64,000 nucleotides of DNA. It comes from Cellulomonas wangsupingiae (GTDB lineage Bacteria > Actinomycetota > Actinomycetes > Actinomycetales > Cellulomonadaceae). This document shows positions 39,888 through 46,444 of this stretch, piece after piece. The notes below the pieces were generated by a model. It ran no database searches. It saw nothing but the letters and a program-made list of their open reading frames with translations, and was not told the DNA's origin. The stretch covers positions 372,001 to 436,000 of the forward strand of contig NZ_CP101989.1 in assembly GCF_024508275.1 (NCBI RefSeq). Reading direction: 5' to 3'. Numbering within the stretch: the first letter of the stretch is position 1; every line of letters starts with the position of its first letter. Position numbers and translations under genes: made by a program.

Positions 39888-40355
39888 ATGCCTGCTCATG
39901 TCGTGCTCGGATGTGTCGCTCTGCTCGTCGCGGTCCTGGTCGCGACGGCTGCACTGGTCTACGCCCTCGCCCCGTCCGGCCGTCCCTCCCTGCGGTGGCC
40001 ACTGGTCGCCGGGACGGCCGTGGGTTTCGCCGTCGCGGTGGTCGCCGGGCAGGCCGGGGGCAGTCTGCTCGACACGGTCATGTCGTCAGGGTCGAGCCTC
40101 GAGGCGGCCGCGGCCCAGGCGCACGGTCACGGCAGCGACGCGTTGGTCGTCTCGCTGTTCTTCCTGCTCGTCTGGGTCCTCGTCTCGACCTGGAAGATGC
40201 TGCGCCCGTCGCGGGACAGCCATGCCAGGTCCGCGCGGATCGCCGCCGGCGTGCTCGTCCTCATCGCGGTGGCGACGATCGCCTCCGCCGCACTCGTGCT
40301 CTACCAAGCGCTCCAAGCCGTGAGCCTCGGACACCCCAGCTGGGGAGGCGTGTAG
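39888..40355 (+). CDS. Integral membrane protein (DUF2231-like)
   Basis: This 155-residue protein has four hydrophobic helices (VVLGCVALLVAVLVATAALV, WPLVAGTAVGFAVAVVAGQ, LVVSLFFLLVWVLVSTWKML, IAAGVLVLIAVATIASAALV) and an AQAHGHGSDA loop with two His. The layout resembles DUF2231-type membrane proteins, whose function is unknown. The ATG at 39888 has GAGGA seven bases before it; an upstream ATG at 39861 would begin inside the palindrome. The next gene starts two bases after its stop, so the two form an operon. Confidence 0.7.
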   Translation: MPAHVVLGCVALLVAVLVATAALVYALAPSGRPSLRWPLVAGTAVGFAVAVVAGQAGGSLLDTVMSSGSSLEAAAAQAHGHGSDALVVSLFFLLVWVLVSTWKMLRPSRDSHARSARIAAGVLVLIAVATIASAALVLYQALQAVSLGHPSWGGV

Positions 40356-40357
40356 CC

Positions 40358-40831
40358 ATGAACGTGATCGTGATCGTCGAGTCCTGCTTCGGGAACACCT
40401 ACCAGGTCGCCCGCGCGATCGCCGACCGCCTGCACGACGCAGGCTCGCAGGCGGAGCTGGTCGACGCGGCTGCGGCTCCGTCGCTTCCCACCGCCGACCT
40501 GATCCTCGTCGGCGCACCGACGCACAACCTCGGTCTGCCCTCGGCCGCGACGCGTGCCAAGGCGGTCAAGAAAGGCGCAGCCACGCCCGCCGCGGGGGTG
40601 CGGGAGTGGATCGACCGCGCTGAGCCGACCGACGCGAGGCTGTTCACCTTCTCCACCCGGTTCGACAGCTCCTGGTCGGGATCGGCGGCCAGGGCGGCAG
40701 CGAAGAGCCTGCGGCGACGCGGCGTCAGCGCGGAGCGAGGCGAGGACTTCGTGGTGACCGGGGTGAGCGGGCCGCTCGCTCCGGGCGAGCTGGACCGGGC
40801 TCGCGACTGGGCAGCAACCCTGGCGCCTTGA
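40358..40831 (+). CDS. Flavodoxin family protein
   Basis: This 157-residue protein begins with the FMN phosphate loop IVIVESCFGNTYQVARAIAD (S-x-x-G-N-T, about 5-24), followed by LILVGAPTHNLGLPSA and FTFSTRFDSSW around the isoalloxazine. It is a short-chain flavodoxin-like electron carrier or FMN-binding protein. It is encoded directly behind a four-helix membrane protein under TetR control; a membrane-associated redox role is possible (inference). Confidence 0.82.
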   Translation: MNVIVIVESCFGNTYQVARAIADRLHDAGSQAELVDAAAAPSLPTADLILVGAPTHNLGLPSAATRAKAVKKGAATPAAGVREWIDRAEPTDARLFTFSTRFDSSWSGSAARAAAKSLRRRGVSAERGEDFVVTGVSGPLAPGELDRARDWAATLAP

Positions 40832-40932
40832 CTCGAACCGGGGCAGCGTGAGCACTCGCCCGTATCCGATACCGTCAGGAAACGCCCTCGTCGATGCGGG
40901 CGGTGACGGTTGCCGCCACGTCAGGAGCTGAC

Positions 40933-41583
40933 ATGTCCCTCGTCCGCGTGCACAACTTCTCGGTCTCGCTCGACGGCTTCGGCACGGGGGAGGGGCAGAC
41001 GCTCGAGGCGCCGTTCGGGCACGCCGGCTCGCGGCTGATGGAGTGGGCCTTCGAGACGCCCACGTTCCGCGCGATGGGCCTCCACGGGGTGACGGAGGGC
41101 TCCTTCGGTGTCGACGAGGCGTTCGCCGGCTCGTGGGCGACCGGGATCGGCGCGGAGATCATGGGCCGCAACAAGTTCGGTCCGCAGCGCGGTCCGTGGC
41201 TCGACGAGGAGTGGACGGGGTGGTGGGGCCCCGACCCCGTCTTCCACACCCCCGTCGTCGTCCTGACGCACCACCCGCGGCCGACGCTCGAGATGGCGGG
41301 CGGGACCACGTTCCACTTCGTCGACACCGATCCCGTCTCCGCGCTCGCGCTCGCCCGGGAGCTGGCCGGCGGCCTCGACGTGAGGATCGGCGGCGGCGTC
41401 AGCACGGTCCGCCAGTTCCTCGCGGCGGACCTGATCGACCGGATGCACCTCGTCGTCGTGCCGGTCCTGCTGGGCAGGGGCGAGCGGCTCTGGGACGGGC
41501 TGGAGGGTCTCGACGAGCGCTTCAGCATCGAGGCGACCCCGTCGCCGTCGGGCGTCGTCCACCTGGCCTTCGCGCGTCGGTAG
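40933..41583 (+). CDS. Dihydrofolate reductase family protein (RibD C-terminal type)
   Basis: This 216-residue protein has the RibD-C/DHFR-like fold: VRVHNFSVSLDGFGTGEGQT at the start, EIMGRNKFGPQRGPW, TPVVVLTHHPRPTLEMAGGT, DVRIGGGVSTVRQFLAADLI and LVVVPVLLGRGERLWDGLEG. Small proteins of this family are widespread reductases of unknown substrate, not folate enzymes by default. The ATG has AGGAG before it. A second member is encoded at 43588. A hairpin follows the stop. Confidence 0.83.
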   Translation: MSLVRVHNFSVSLDGFGTGEGQTLEAPFGHAGSRLMEWAFETPTFRAMGLHGVTEGSFGVDEAFAGSWATGIGAEIMGRNKFGPQRGPWLDEEWTGWWGPDPVFHTPVVVLTHHPRPTLEMAGGTTFHFVDTDPVSALALARELAGGLDVRIGGGVSTVRQFLAADLIDRMHLVVVPVLLGRGERLWDGLEGLDERFSIEATPSPSGVVHLAFARR

Positions 41584-41607
41584 GCACCCGCCGAGCGAGG
41601 GTGCTAG
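41581..41607. terminator. Possible bidirectional terminator
   Basis: GCACCC (41584-41589) and GGGTGC (41599-41604) form an inverted repeat, extended by TAG/CTA with one bulged base. It lies exactly between the convergent stops of the DHFR-like and HD-domain genes. The stem is short and there is no T-run. Confidence 0.35.
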
Positions 41608-42236
41608 CCGGCCGGGTCCTGGTCGAGCGGGTGGGCGAGGGCCCGCTCCGCCCACCCGGTCGCTGTCAGCGCCGCGGCCGCACAGCCCGGTTTGCGCTCC
41701 GCCTGGTCCTCCAGCAGGCCCACGAACGCACGGGCGAAGCCCTGCCGCGGGTACGCGGCGACGAGGGCGTCCGTGAAGGACGGGTCGAACTCCTCCAGGC
41801 CGGTCCCGGAGACGTCCGCGCTGGTCCCCACCTGCAGCAGCCGGCTCTCCACGTCCACGTCCGGCGCGACGTCGTCCCGCATGTGCAGCACGATCACCTC
41901 CGCCGCCCGGTCGCGTCGCTCGCCGGACCAGCCGAGCCCGGCGGTGACGACGCGGGCCAGGTGCCCGCCCGCCTCCTCGAAGGCGACCGTGTGACTGTCG
42001 AACGGCGGCGTGAGGGCCAGGTCGTGCAGCATCGCCGCGACGAAGAACAGCTCGCGGTCGAAGTCGAGGCCGCGAGCCTGCGCCCAGGCGGCGCCGACGA
42101 CGTACGACCGCACGGAGTGGTGGTGGAGGGCGGGGTCCGCGTACTCCGTGCAGACGGTCCACGCCGCGTCCGCCGCCCGCCCGGCGGGAACGCGGACCCC
42201 TGCGACCTCGACGGGCAGCGCGCGGCCCGGCCTCAC
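41604..42236 (-). CDS. HD domain protein (metal-dependent phosphohydrolase-like)
   Basis: This 210-residue protein has the HD pattern HHHSVRSYVVGAAWAQARGL, then FFVAAMLHDLALTPPFD (H-D, about 74-75), followed by VTAGLGWSGERRDRAAEVIV with the third ligand region LHMRDDV. It resembles cyanamide-hydratase-like HD proteins of actinobacteria; the reaction is not certain. The GTG start shares GTGA with the end of the monooxygenase gene, so the two are translated together. Confidence 0.78.
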   Translation of the reverse strand: MRPGRALPVEVAGVRVPAGRAADAAWTVCTEYADPALHHHSVRSYVVGAAWAQARGLDFDRELFFVAAMLHDLALTPPFDSHTVAFEEAGGHLARVVTAGLGWSGERRDRAAEVIVLHMRDDVAPDVDVESRLLQVGTSADVSGTGLEEFDPSFTDALVAAYPRQGFARAFVGLLEDQAERKPGCAAAALTATGWAERALAHPLDQDPAG

Positions 42237-43501
42237 AGCGCTGCGGCCCGTGGGCGTCGTGCCCACACCGGCACCCGCTCGGGCCGCGGCCCGATGCCGA
42301 CGAGGCGGGCCGTGAGCGCGCCGAGCGCGGGCACCCGTCGGAAGAGCCGGGGGCCGCGGTCGGGCGCCGCGGCCTGCTCCCCGGCGATCGCCGGCCCGAT
42401 GGCCCGCGCGTGCATGACACGCTGCACCCCCTGCAGGACCGCCGTGGGCAGACGGCGACGAGCCTGCACGCGTGCGACGACGTGCGCGGGGAACGCGTCG
42501 CGGAACGCCCCGGACCGCAGCGGACCCGCCAGGACGCGTGCCGCTGCGATCGCGTCCTGCACCGCGAGGTTGACCCCGATGCCGCCGATGGGGGACATCG
42601 CGTGCGCGGCGTCGCCGAGGCACAGCACGCCGGGAGCGGACCAGCGCCGCAACCGCTCGAGGCGCACGTCGAGGTGCTTGACGTCGTCCATCGAGGCGAT
42701 GCGGTGGACGTCGTCGGCGACCTCGGGGACGAGCTCGGCCACCTCCGCCCGGAACGCCTCGATCCCCCGCGCCCGCAGCGCGGCGTCGGTGCCCTTGGGG
42801 CCGAGGTACGCCATCTGCAGGTACCCCTCGCGGGGGATCGTCACGAGCGCACGGCCCGGGTGGACGCGCGGCACGAGCGCACCGCCGACGGGTCGGCTCG
42901 TCGGGACCTGGAACCACCAGGCGTCGAACGGGACGGGGAAGTGCCGGGAGGGGAGCCCGACGGCGCGTCGGACGACCGACCAGCGCCCGTCGCACGCCAC
43001 GACCAGGTCGGCCCCCAGGGTTCCCTCACCCTGCGGCGTGCGGTACCTGACGCCGGTCACGCGTCCGCCGGTGCGTACGACGTCCGTGACCTCGTGCTCC
43101 CGCAGCAGCGTGAACCCCGGCTCGGCGCCCGCCGCGTCGGCGAGCAGGTCGAGCAGGTCCCACTGCGGGACCATCGCGATGTACGGGTACGCCATGCGCA
43201 GGCGCGAGAAGTCGACGACGGGCACGGGCGCGCCGCCCGCCGGGTCGGGCAGCGTGATGGCCTCGACGCGCGAGTGCGGCAGCGCGAGGAAGCGGTCGAT
43301 GAGCCCGAGCTCGTCGAGCGCCTGCATCGTGGACGGGTGCACGGTGTCGCCGCGGAAGTCCCGCAGGAAGTCGGCGTGCTTCTCGAGGACCGTGACGTCG
43401 ACACCGGCGCGTGCCAGCAGCAGGGCGAGCACGAGTCCGGCGGGCCCGCCGCCCACGACCGCGCACGTCGTCCGGTCCTGCGTGGTGCCGTTCGACGTCA
43501 T
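42233..43501 (-). CDS. FAD-dependent oxidoreductase/monooxygenase
   Basis: This 422-residue flavoprotein has TTCAVVGGGPAGLVLALLLA (G-x-G-x-x-G), a Glu at the end of strand 2 (TVLEKHADFLRDFRGDTVHP), the DG motif DLVVACDGRWSVVRRAVG and the GD motif GVLCLGDAAHAMSPIGGIGV followed by NLAVQDA. It belongs to the PHBH/UbiH class, often annotated as a FAD-dependent oxidoreductase of antibiotic or drug modification. The substrate is unknown. It forms an operon with the HD-domain gene and is unrelated in position to the catabolic block at 13-27 kb. Confidence 0.87.
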   Translation of the reverse strand: MTSNGTTQDRTTCAVVGGGPAGLVLALLLARAGVDVTVLEKHADFLRDFRGDTVHPSTMQALDELGLIDRFLALPHSRVEAITLPDPAGGAPVPVVDFSRLRMAYPYIAMVPQWDLLDLLADAAGAEPGFTLLREHEVTDVVRTGGRVTGVRYRTPQGEGTLGADLVVACDGRWSVVRRAVGLPSRHFPVPFDAWWFQVPTSRPVGGALVPRVHPGRALVTIPREGYLQMAYLGPKGTDAALRARGIEAFRAEVAELVPEVADDVHRIASMDDVKHLDVRLERLRRWSAPGVLCLGDAAHAMSPIGGIGVNLAVQDAIAAARVLAGPLRSGAFRDAFPAHVVARVQARRRLPTAVLQGVQRVMHARAIGPAIAGEQAAAPDRGPRLFRRVPALGALTARLVGIGPRPERVPVWARRPRAAAL

Positions 43502-43587
43502 CGCCGCCCCCCGTCCTCGGGGGACATCCTGCCCGATCTGCGCCGTGTGTCGAGGTTTCGCGCGTGCTCGCGGGGTCGCCGCCGGTG

Positions 43588-44154
43588 TCAGATGGCGCTG
43601 CGCACCGCGTGGTGCACGTAGACGACGCCGTTGGCGAACCGACGGGTGTCCAGCAGCTCCAGGTCGAGTCGCACGCCCCGCGGCAGGGCCGGCTTGCCGC
43701 CGCCCACGGTGACCGGGCACAGCAGCAGCACGCACTCGTCGACCAGGCCGTGCCGGAACGCCTCGGCCCCGAGGATCGCGCCGCCGACGCTCAGGTCCGC
43801 GACGGACTCCTCCTTGAGCCGGCGTACCGCGTCGGCGTCGAACTGCCGCTCGATCCGCGTCCGCGCCGTGGACACCGCGTCGAGCGTCGAGGAGTAGACG
43901 ACCTTGTCGGCGTCGCGCCAGATCCCCGCGTACTCCCGGACGACGGCCGGCTGGTCGGTCAACCAGTCGTCGTCCTCCCAGACGCGCATCGTCTCGTACA
44001 TGCGCCGGCCGTAGAGCGACGTGCCGATGCCGCGCTCGTGCTCGTTCCAGAACGCGTGCACCGCCTCGTCGGGCACCGACCAGTCGAAGGCGCCGGTCTC
44101 GTCCTCCAGGTAGCCGTCGAGCGAGGTGTTGGCTGCGTAGATCAGCTTGCCCAT
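43588..44154 (-). CDS. Dihydrofolate reductase family protein (RibD C-terminal type)
   Basis: This 188-residue protein starts MGKLIYAANTSLDGYLEDET and has GTSLYGRRMYETMRVWEDDD, VYSSTLDAVSTARTRIERQF, DLSVGGAILGAEAFRHGLVD and LCPVTVGGGKPALPRG, all standard for the YwjB/RibD-C family. A reductase of unknown substrate is expected. It follows the SRPBCC gene by 25 bases in the same direction, and such pairs are common in actinobacteria. Confidence 0.87.
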   Translation of the reverse strand: MGKLIYAANTSLDGYLEDETGAFDWSVPDEAVHAFWNEHERGIGTSLYGRRMYETMRVWEDDDWLTDQPAVVREYAGIWRDADKVVYSSTLDAVSTARTRIERQFDADAVRRLKEESVADLSVGGAILGAEAFRHGLVDECVLLLCPVTVGGGKPALPRGVRLDLELLDTRRFANGVVYVHHAVRSAI

Positions 44155-44179
44155 GAGTGTCTCCGGAAGGTGGGGGGGC

Positions 44180-44728
44180 TCAGAGGTGGGGAGCGTCGCG
44201 GCCGGTCCCGTCCGGCGCCGCGAAGATCGCCTGCATCTTGTCGATGCACTGCTCCTGCCCGGCCTGCGACTGCGCCCGCGTCTCCTCGTCCACGTACCCG
44301 GTCTCGGTCAGGGTCAGGCGCGTGCGCCCGTCCGGCAAGGGCTCGAGGAGGACCACGTGCGGCACCTCGACGGGCACGGTCGCCGGCACGCCTGCCTCGC
44401 CCGGGGTGAGCGCTGTGCCGGCCTCGTCGACGAACGTGCTGACGAACGCGAGGCGCTCCGGTGGTTGGACGACGCGGAACGACCACCGGTTGTGGATCCG
44501 GAAGCCGCCCCACTCGTCGGGTGCCTGCATGGTCACGACGGTCGAGCCACCGACGCGCACGTCGACGTCCGCCCGGGGGCACGTGAAGCCCGTGGGCCCC
44601 CACCACCGGCGCAGCAGGTCCGGGTCGCTCCACGCCGTCCACGCCACGTCGGGCGGGACGTCGAGCTCTCGGGAGACGACGACGGCGTGCTCCGTCCGGG
44701 GTGCGTCCGGCCGGTCGTCGGTGGTCAT
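44180..44728 (-). CDS. SRPBCC family protein (AHSA1-like)
   Basis: This 182-residue START/AHSA1-like protein has VVSRELDVPPDVAWTAWSDP, then LLRRWWGPTGFTCPRADVDV, RVGGSTVVTMQAPDEWGG and the C-terminal TETGYVDEETRAQSQAGQEQ helix. The family binds hydrophobic ligands or acts with ArsR regulators as ligand-binding partners. The ATG at 44728 has GGAGA before it; an upstream frame to 44809 is not needed. It precedes the DHFR-like gene in an operon. Confidence 0.85.
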   Translation of the reverse strand: MTTDDRPDAPRTEHAVVVSRELDVPPDVAWTAWSDPDLLRRWWGPTGFTCPRADVDVRVGGSTVVTMQAPDEWGGFRIHNRWSFRVVQPPERLAFVSTFVDEAGTALTPGEAGVPATVPVEVPHVVLLEPLPDGRTRLTLTETGYVDEETRAQSQAGQEQCIDKMQAIFAAPDGTGRDAPHL

Positions 44729-44807
44729 CGGTTCTCCTCGCGTCGTGGGTTCGCGGTGCAGACCGCCGACGGGCCCGGGACTCATCGCCCCTGCCGTGCC
44801 CGGACGC

Positions 44808-44843
44808 ACGACCGGCCGGGGCGTCCTCGCCCCGGCCGGTCGT
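44808..44843 (-). terminator. Strong hairpin terminator after the LPMO gene
   Basis: ACGACCGGCCGGGGCG (44808-44823) and its exact complement (44828-44843) form a 16-base-pair perfect stem with a TCCT loop. It lies 11 bases past the stop of the LPMO gene (minus strand), which suits an intrinsic terminator. There is no clear U-run, which is common in actinobacteria. Confidence 0.75.
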
Positions 44844-44854
44844 CGCAGCGCCTG

Positions 44855-45769
44855 TCAGCCGGCGGTGCAGGTGGCGCTCAGGTTGCTGCCGGTCCCGCTG
44901 GCGATGAAGCCCGCGGTCGTCGAGGCACCCGCGCCGAGCTTGCCGTTCCACTCCGCGTTGGCGAGCGTGTCGCTGCCGCTGAGGGTGGAGCTCCACGCCT
45001 GCGTGATCGTGGCGCCGTTCACGGTGACCACCCAGCTGTTGATCGCCGCGCTGCCCGCCTTCACGGTGACCTCACCCTGGAAGCCGCTGCCCCACGAGTT
45101 GGCGGCACGCACCGTGGCGGTGCAGGCGCCGTTGCCCGGCTGCGGTGCCGGGGTCGTCGTGGTCGGATCCGGTGCCGGCGTGGTCGTGGTCGGCGTGGGC
45201 TGCGGTGCCGGGTTCCCGCCGGGCGTGATGTACGCGTCGATGCACTGGTAGAACGCGTTCACCGTGTCGGCGATGTTCCACCGGACGAAGATCTTGTGGT
45301 TGCCCTCGGGCAGGTTGTTGATGGTGTGGGTGAACCGCTTGGGCGGCTGGGCCCCGTTGTCGTTGATCGTGGTGTGCAGCCGGCCGTCCACGAAGTACTC
45401 CCACGTCGACGTGGAGTGGTTGGCCACGATGTCCCAGGTGAAGGTCTCGTTGGTCGTGAGGTTCTGGCGCGGCCAGGCCCGGGACTCGTTGTCGAGCTCG
45501 GTGAAGCGGCCGCCGCCGGAGCAGAGCATCGAGCCCTTCTTGGCCTCCACGCTCCACGGCTCGTACTGGACGGGGCCGCAGTCCTTCACGGCGCCGGTGT
45601 AGCAGAGGTCCTGCCGGCTGGGCGGGTCGGAGATCCACCCGTGCGCCTGGGCGGACGGCGCGGGCATGGCGGTGAGCATCGCGAAGGCCAGTGCGACCGC
45701 CGCCAGGGCGGACAGGAGCAGTCTCACGGCGGTGGGTCGTTGGGCGCGGGGGAGGGCGGAAGATCTCAT
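44855..45769 (-). CDS. Secreted lytic polysaccharide monooxygenase, AA10 with C-terminal CBM2
   Basis: This 304-residue protein has a signal peptide ending SAQA, cleaved before His43. That N-terminal His with His118 (IVANHSTSTWEYF) forms the copper histidine brace. The AA10 domain (43-193) carries HGWISDPPSRQDLCYTG, PRQNLTTNETFTWDI and HKIFVRWNIADTVNAFYQCI. A Pro/Thr linker leads to a C-terminal CBM2 (about 205-304, GACTATVRAANSWGSGFQGE). It oxidatively cleaves crystalline cellulose or chitin; the CBM2 and the cellulase nearby favour cellulose. A cre-like motif upstream and a strong hairpin downstream frame the gene. Confidence 0.94.
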   Translation of the reverse strand: MRSSALPRAQRPTAVRLLLSALAAVALAFAMLTAMPAPSAQAHGWISDPPSRQDLCYTGAVKDCGPVQYEPWSVEAKKGSMLCSGGGRFTELDNESRAWPRQNLTTNETFTWDIVANHSTSTWEYFVDGRLHTTINDNGAQPPKRFTHTINNLPEGNHKIFVRWNIADTVNAFYQCIDAYITPGGNPAPQPTPTTTTPAPDPTTTTPAPQPGNGACTATVRAANSWGSGFQGEVTVKAGSAAINSWVVTVNGATITQAWSSTLSGSDTLANAEWNGKLGAGASTTAGFIASGTGSNLSATCTAG

Positions 45770-45853
45770 GCTGGGTCACCTCGACCGGGTGTGGGTCGGA
45801 CATGGACGGTCGCGGTCGAACGTACGTGCGTGCGTGCGGGGCAGACAGGGCTA

Positions 45854-45865
45854 GAACCGTTTCAC
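45854..45865 (-). promoter_or_regulatory. LacI/cre-like motif upstream of the LPMO gene
   Basis: GAACCGTTTCAC lies 85 bases before the LPMO start. It differs by one base from GAAGCGTTTCAC upstream of the GH5 cellulase gene at 37341. On the coding strand both read GTGAAACG(G/C)TTC, like LacI-family operators. Shared carbon-source control is inferred. Confidence 0.5.
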
Positions 45866-45933
45866 CAACGGCTGCGGAGGTCTTCTCCCAGGTCGTCCAG
45901 ACCGCTCGGTGACCGTCTGCCGCGTAGCCCGGC

Positions 45934-45973
45934 GTCCCGGTAGGGACTGCGTACGAGACGTCTCTACCGGGAC
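45934..45973 (-). terminator. Hairpin after the immunity gene
   Basis: GTCCCGGTAGGGAC (45934-45947) and GTCTCTACCGGGAC (45960-45973) pair over 14 bases with one mismatch around a 12-base loop. It lies about 58 bases past the stop of the putative immunity gene and upstream of the LPMO promoter region, so it probably ends the toxin-immunity transcript. The 261-base gap (45770-46030) holds only this hairpin and the cre-like motif. Confidence 0.55.
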
Positions 45974-46030
45974 ACGTCCTCACCCCAGGGGACGAGACAA
46001 GCGGGAACAAGGACTCGCGCTGATCGAGTG

Positions 46031-46432
46031 TCAGGGCTCATAGCTCGGCACCTGGGTGTCCGCACCGTCGCGCCGGATCGTCAGCAGGTCGTCTGCTGAC
46101 ATCCCCTCGTGCAGTATCGGCAGTACCCACGCCCAGTCAGCAAGGATCACCGTAGAGCCGGCGGCAAATCCGGGGATCGAGGTGATCACGGAGACCACCT
46201 CGGCGAGAACCTCCGGCGCCCGCCAGTCGATGTCGAGTCCCTGCCCCGCCACGGTCACCTCGACGAGCGCCTCGCCGTCGTTCACGACGATCTGGCCCGC
46301 GGACACTGTCGCGACCCGGCCGCTCGCGGCATTGAACGTGGTGGCCGGCCACACGGCGCGCAGGGTGTCGAAGACGACCGACGGGTCGAACCGGAACTCA
46401 CCGTCGGCGACGGCGACGATGGAGTTGGGCAT
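46031..46432 (-). CDS. Putative immunity protein for the PrsW-nuclease toxin
   Basis: This 133-residue acidic protein starts at the ATG at 46432, 12 bases past the toxin stop, with GAAAGG before it. It has no signal peptide or membrane helix, so it stays in the cytosol where a nuclease would act. Segments include VAVADGEFRFDPSVVFDTLR, ATVSAGQIVVNDGEALVEVT, LDIDWRAPEVLAEVVSVITS and ILADWAWVLPILHEGM. I do not recognise a named immunity family. The call rests on position, small size, acidity and the nuclease domain next door. Its base composition is visibly less GC-rich than the surroundings (37 of 60 in 46081-46140), as is common for such genes. Confidence 0.6.
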   Translation of the reverse strand: MPNSIVAVADGEFRFDPSVVFDTLRAVWPATTFNAASGRVATVSAGQIVVNDGEALVEVTVAGQGLDIDWRAPEVLAEVVSVITSIPGFAAGSTVILADWAWVLPILHEGMSADDLLTIRRDGADTQVPSYEP

Positions 46433-46444
46433 CCTGCCAACCTT

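Noticed and set aside
45934..45973. The hairpin as an operator for the LPMO gene
   Set aside because: Its arms are long, mismatched and far upstream of the LPMO start but close behind the immunity gene stop, so a terminator is the simpler reading.
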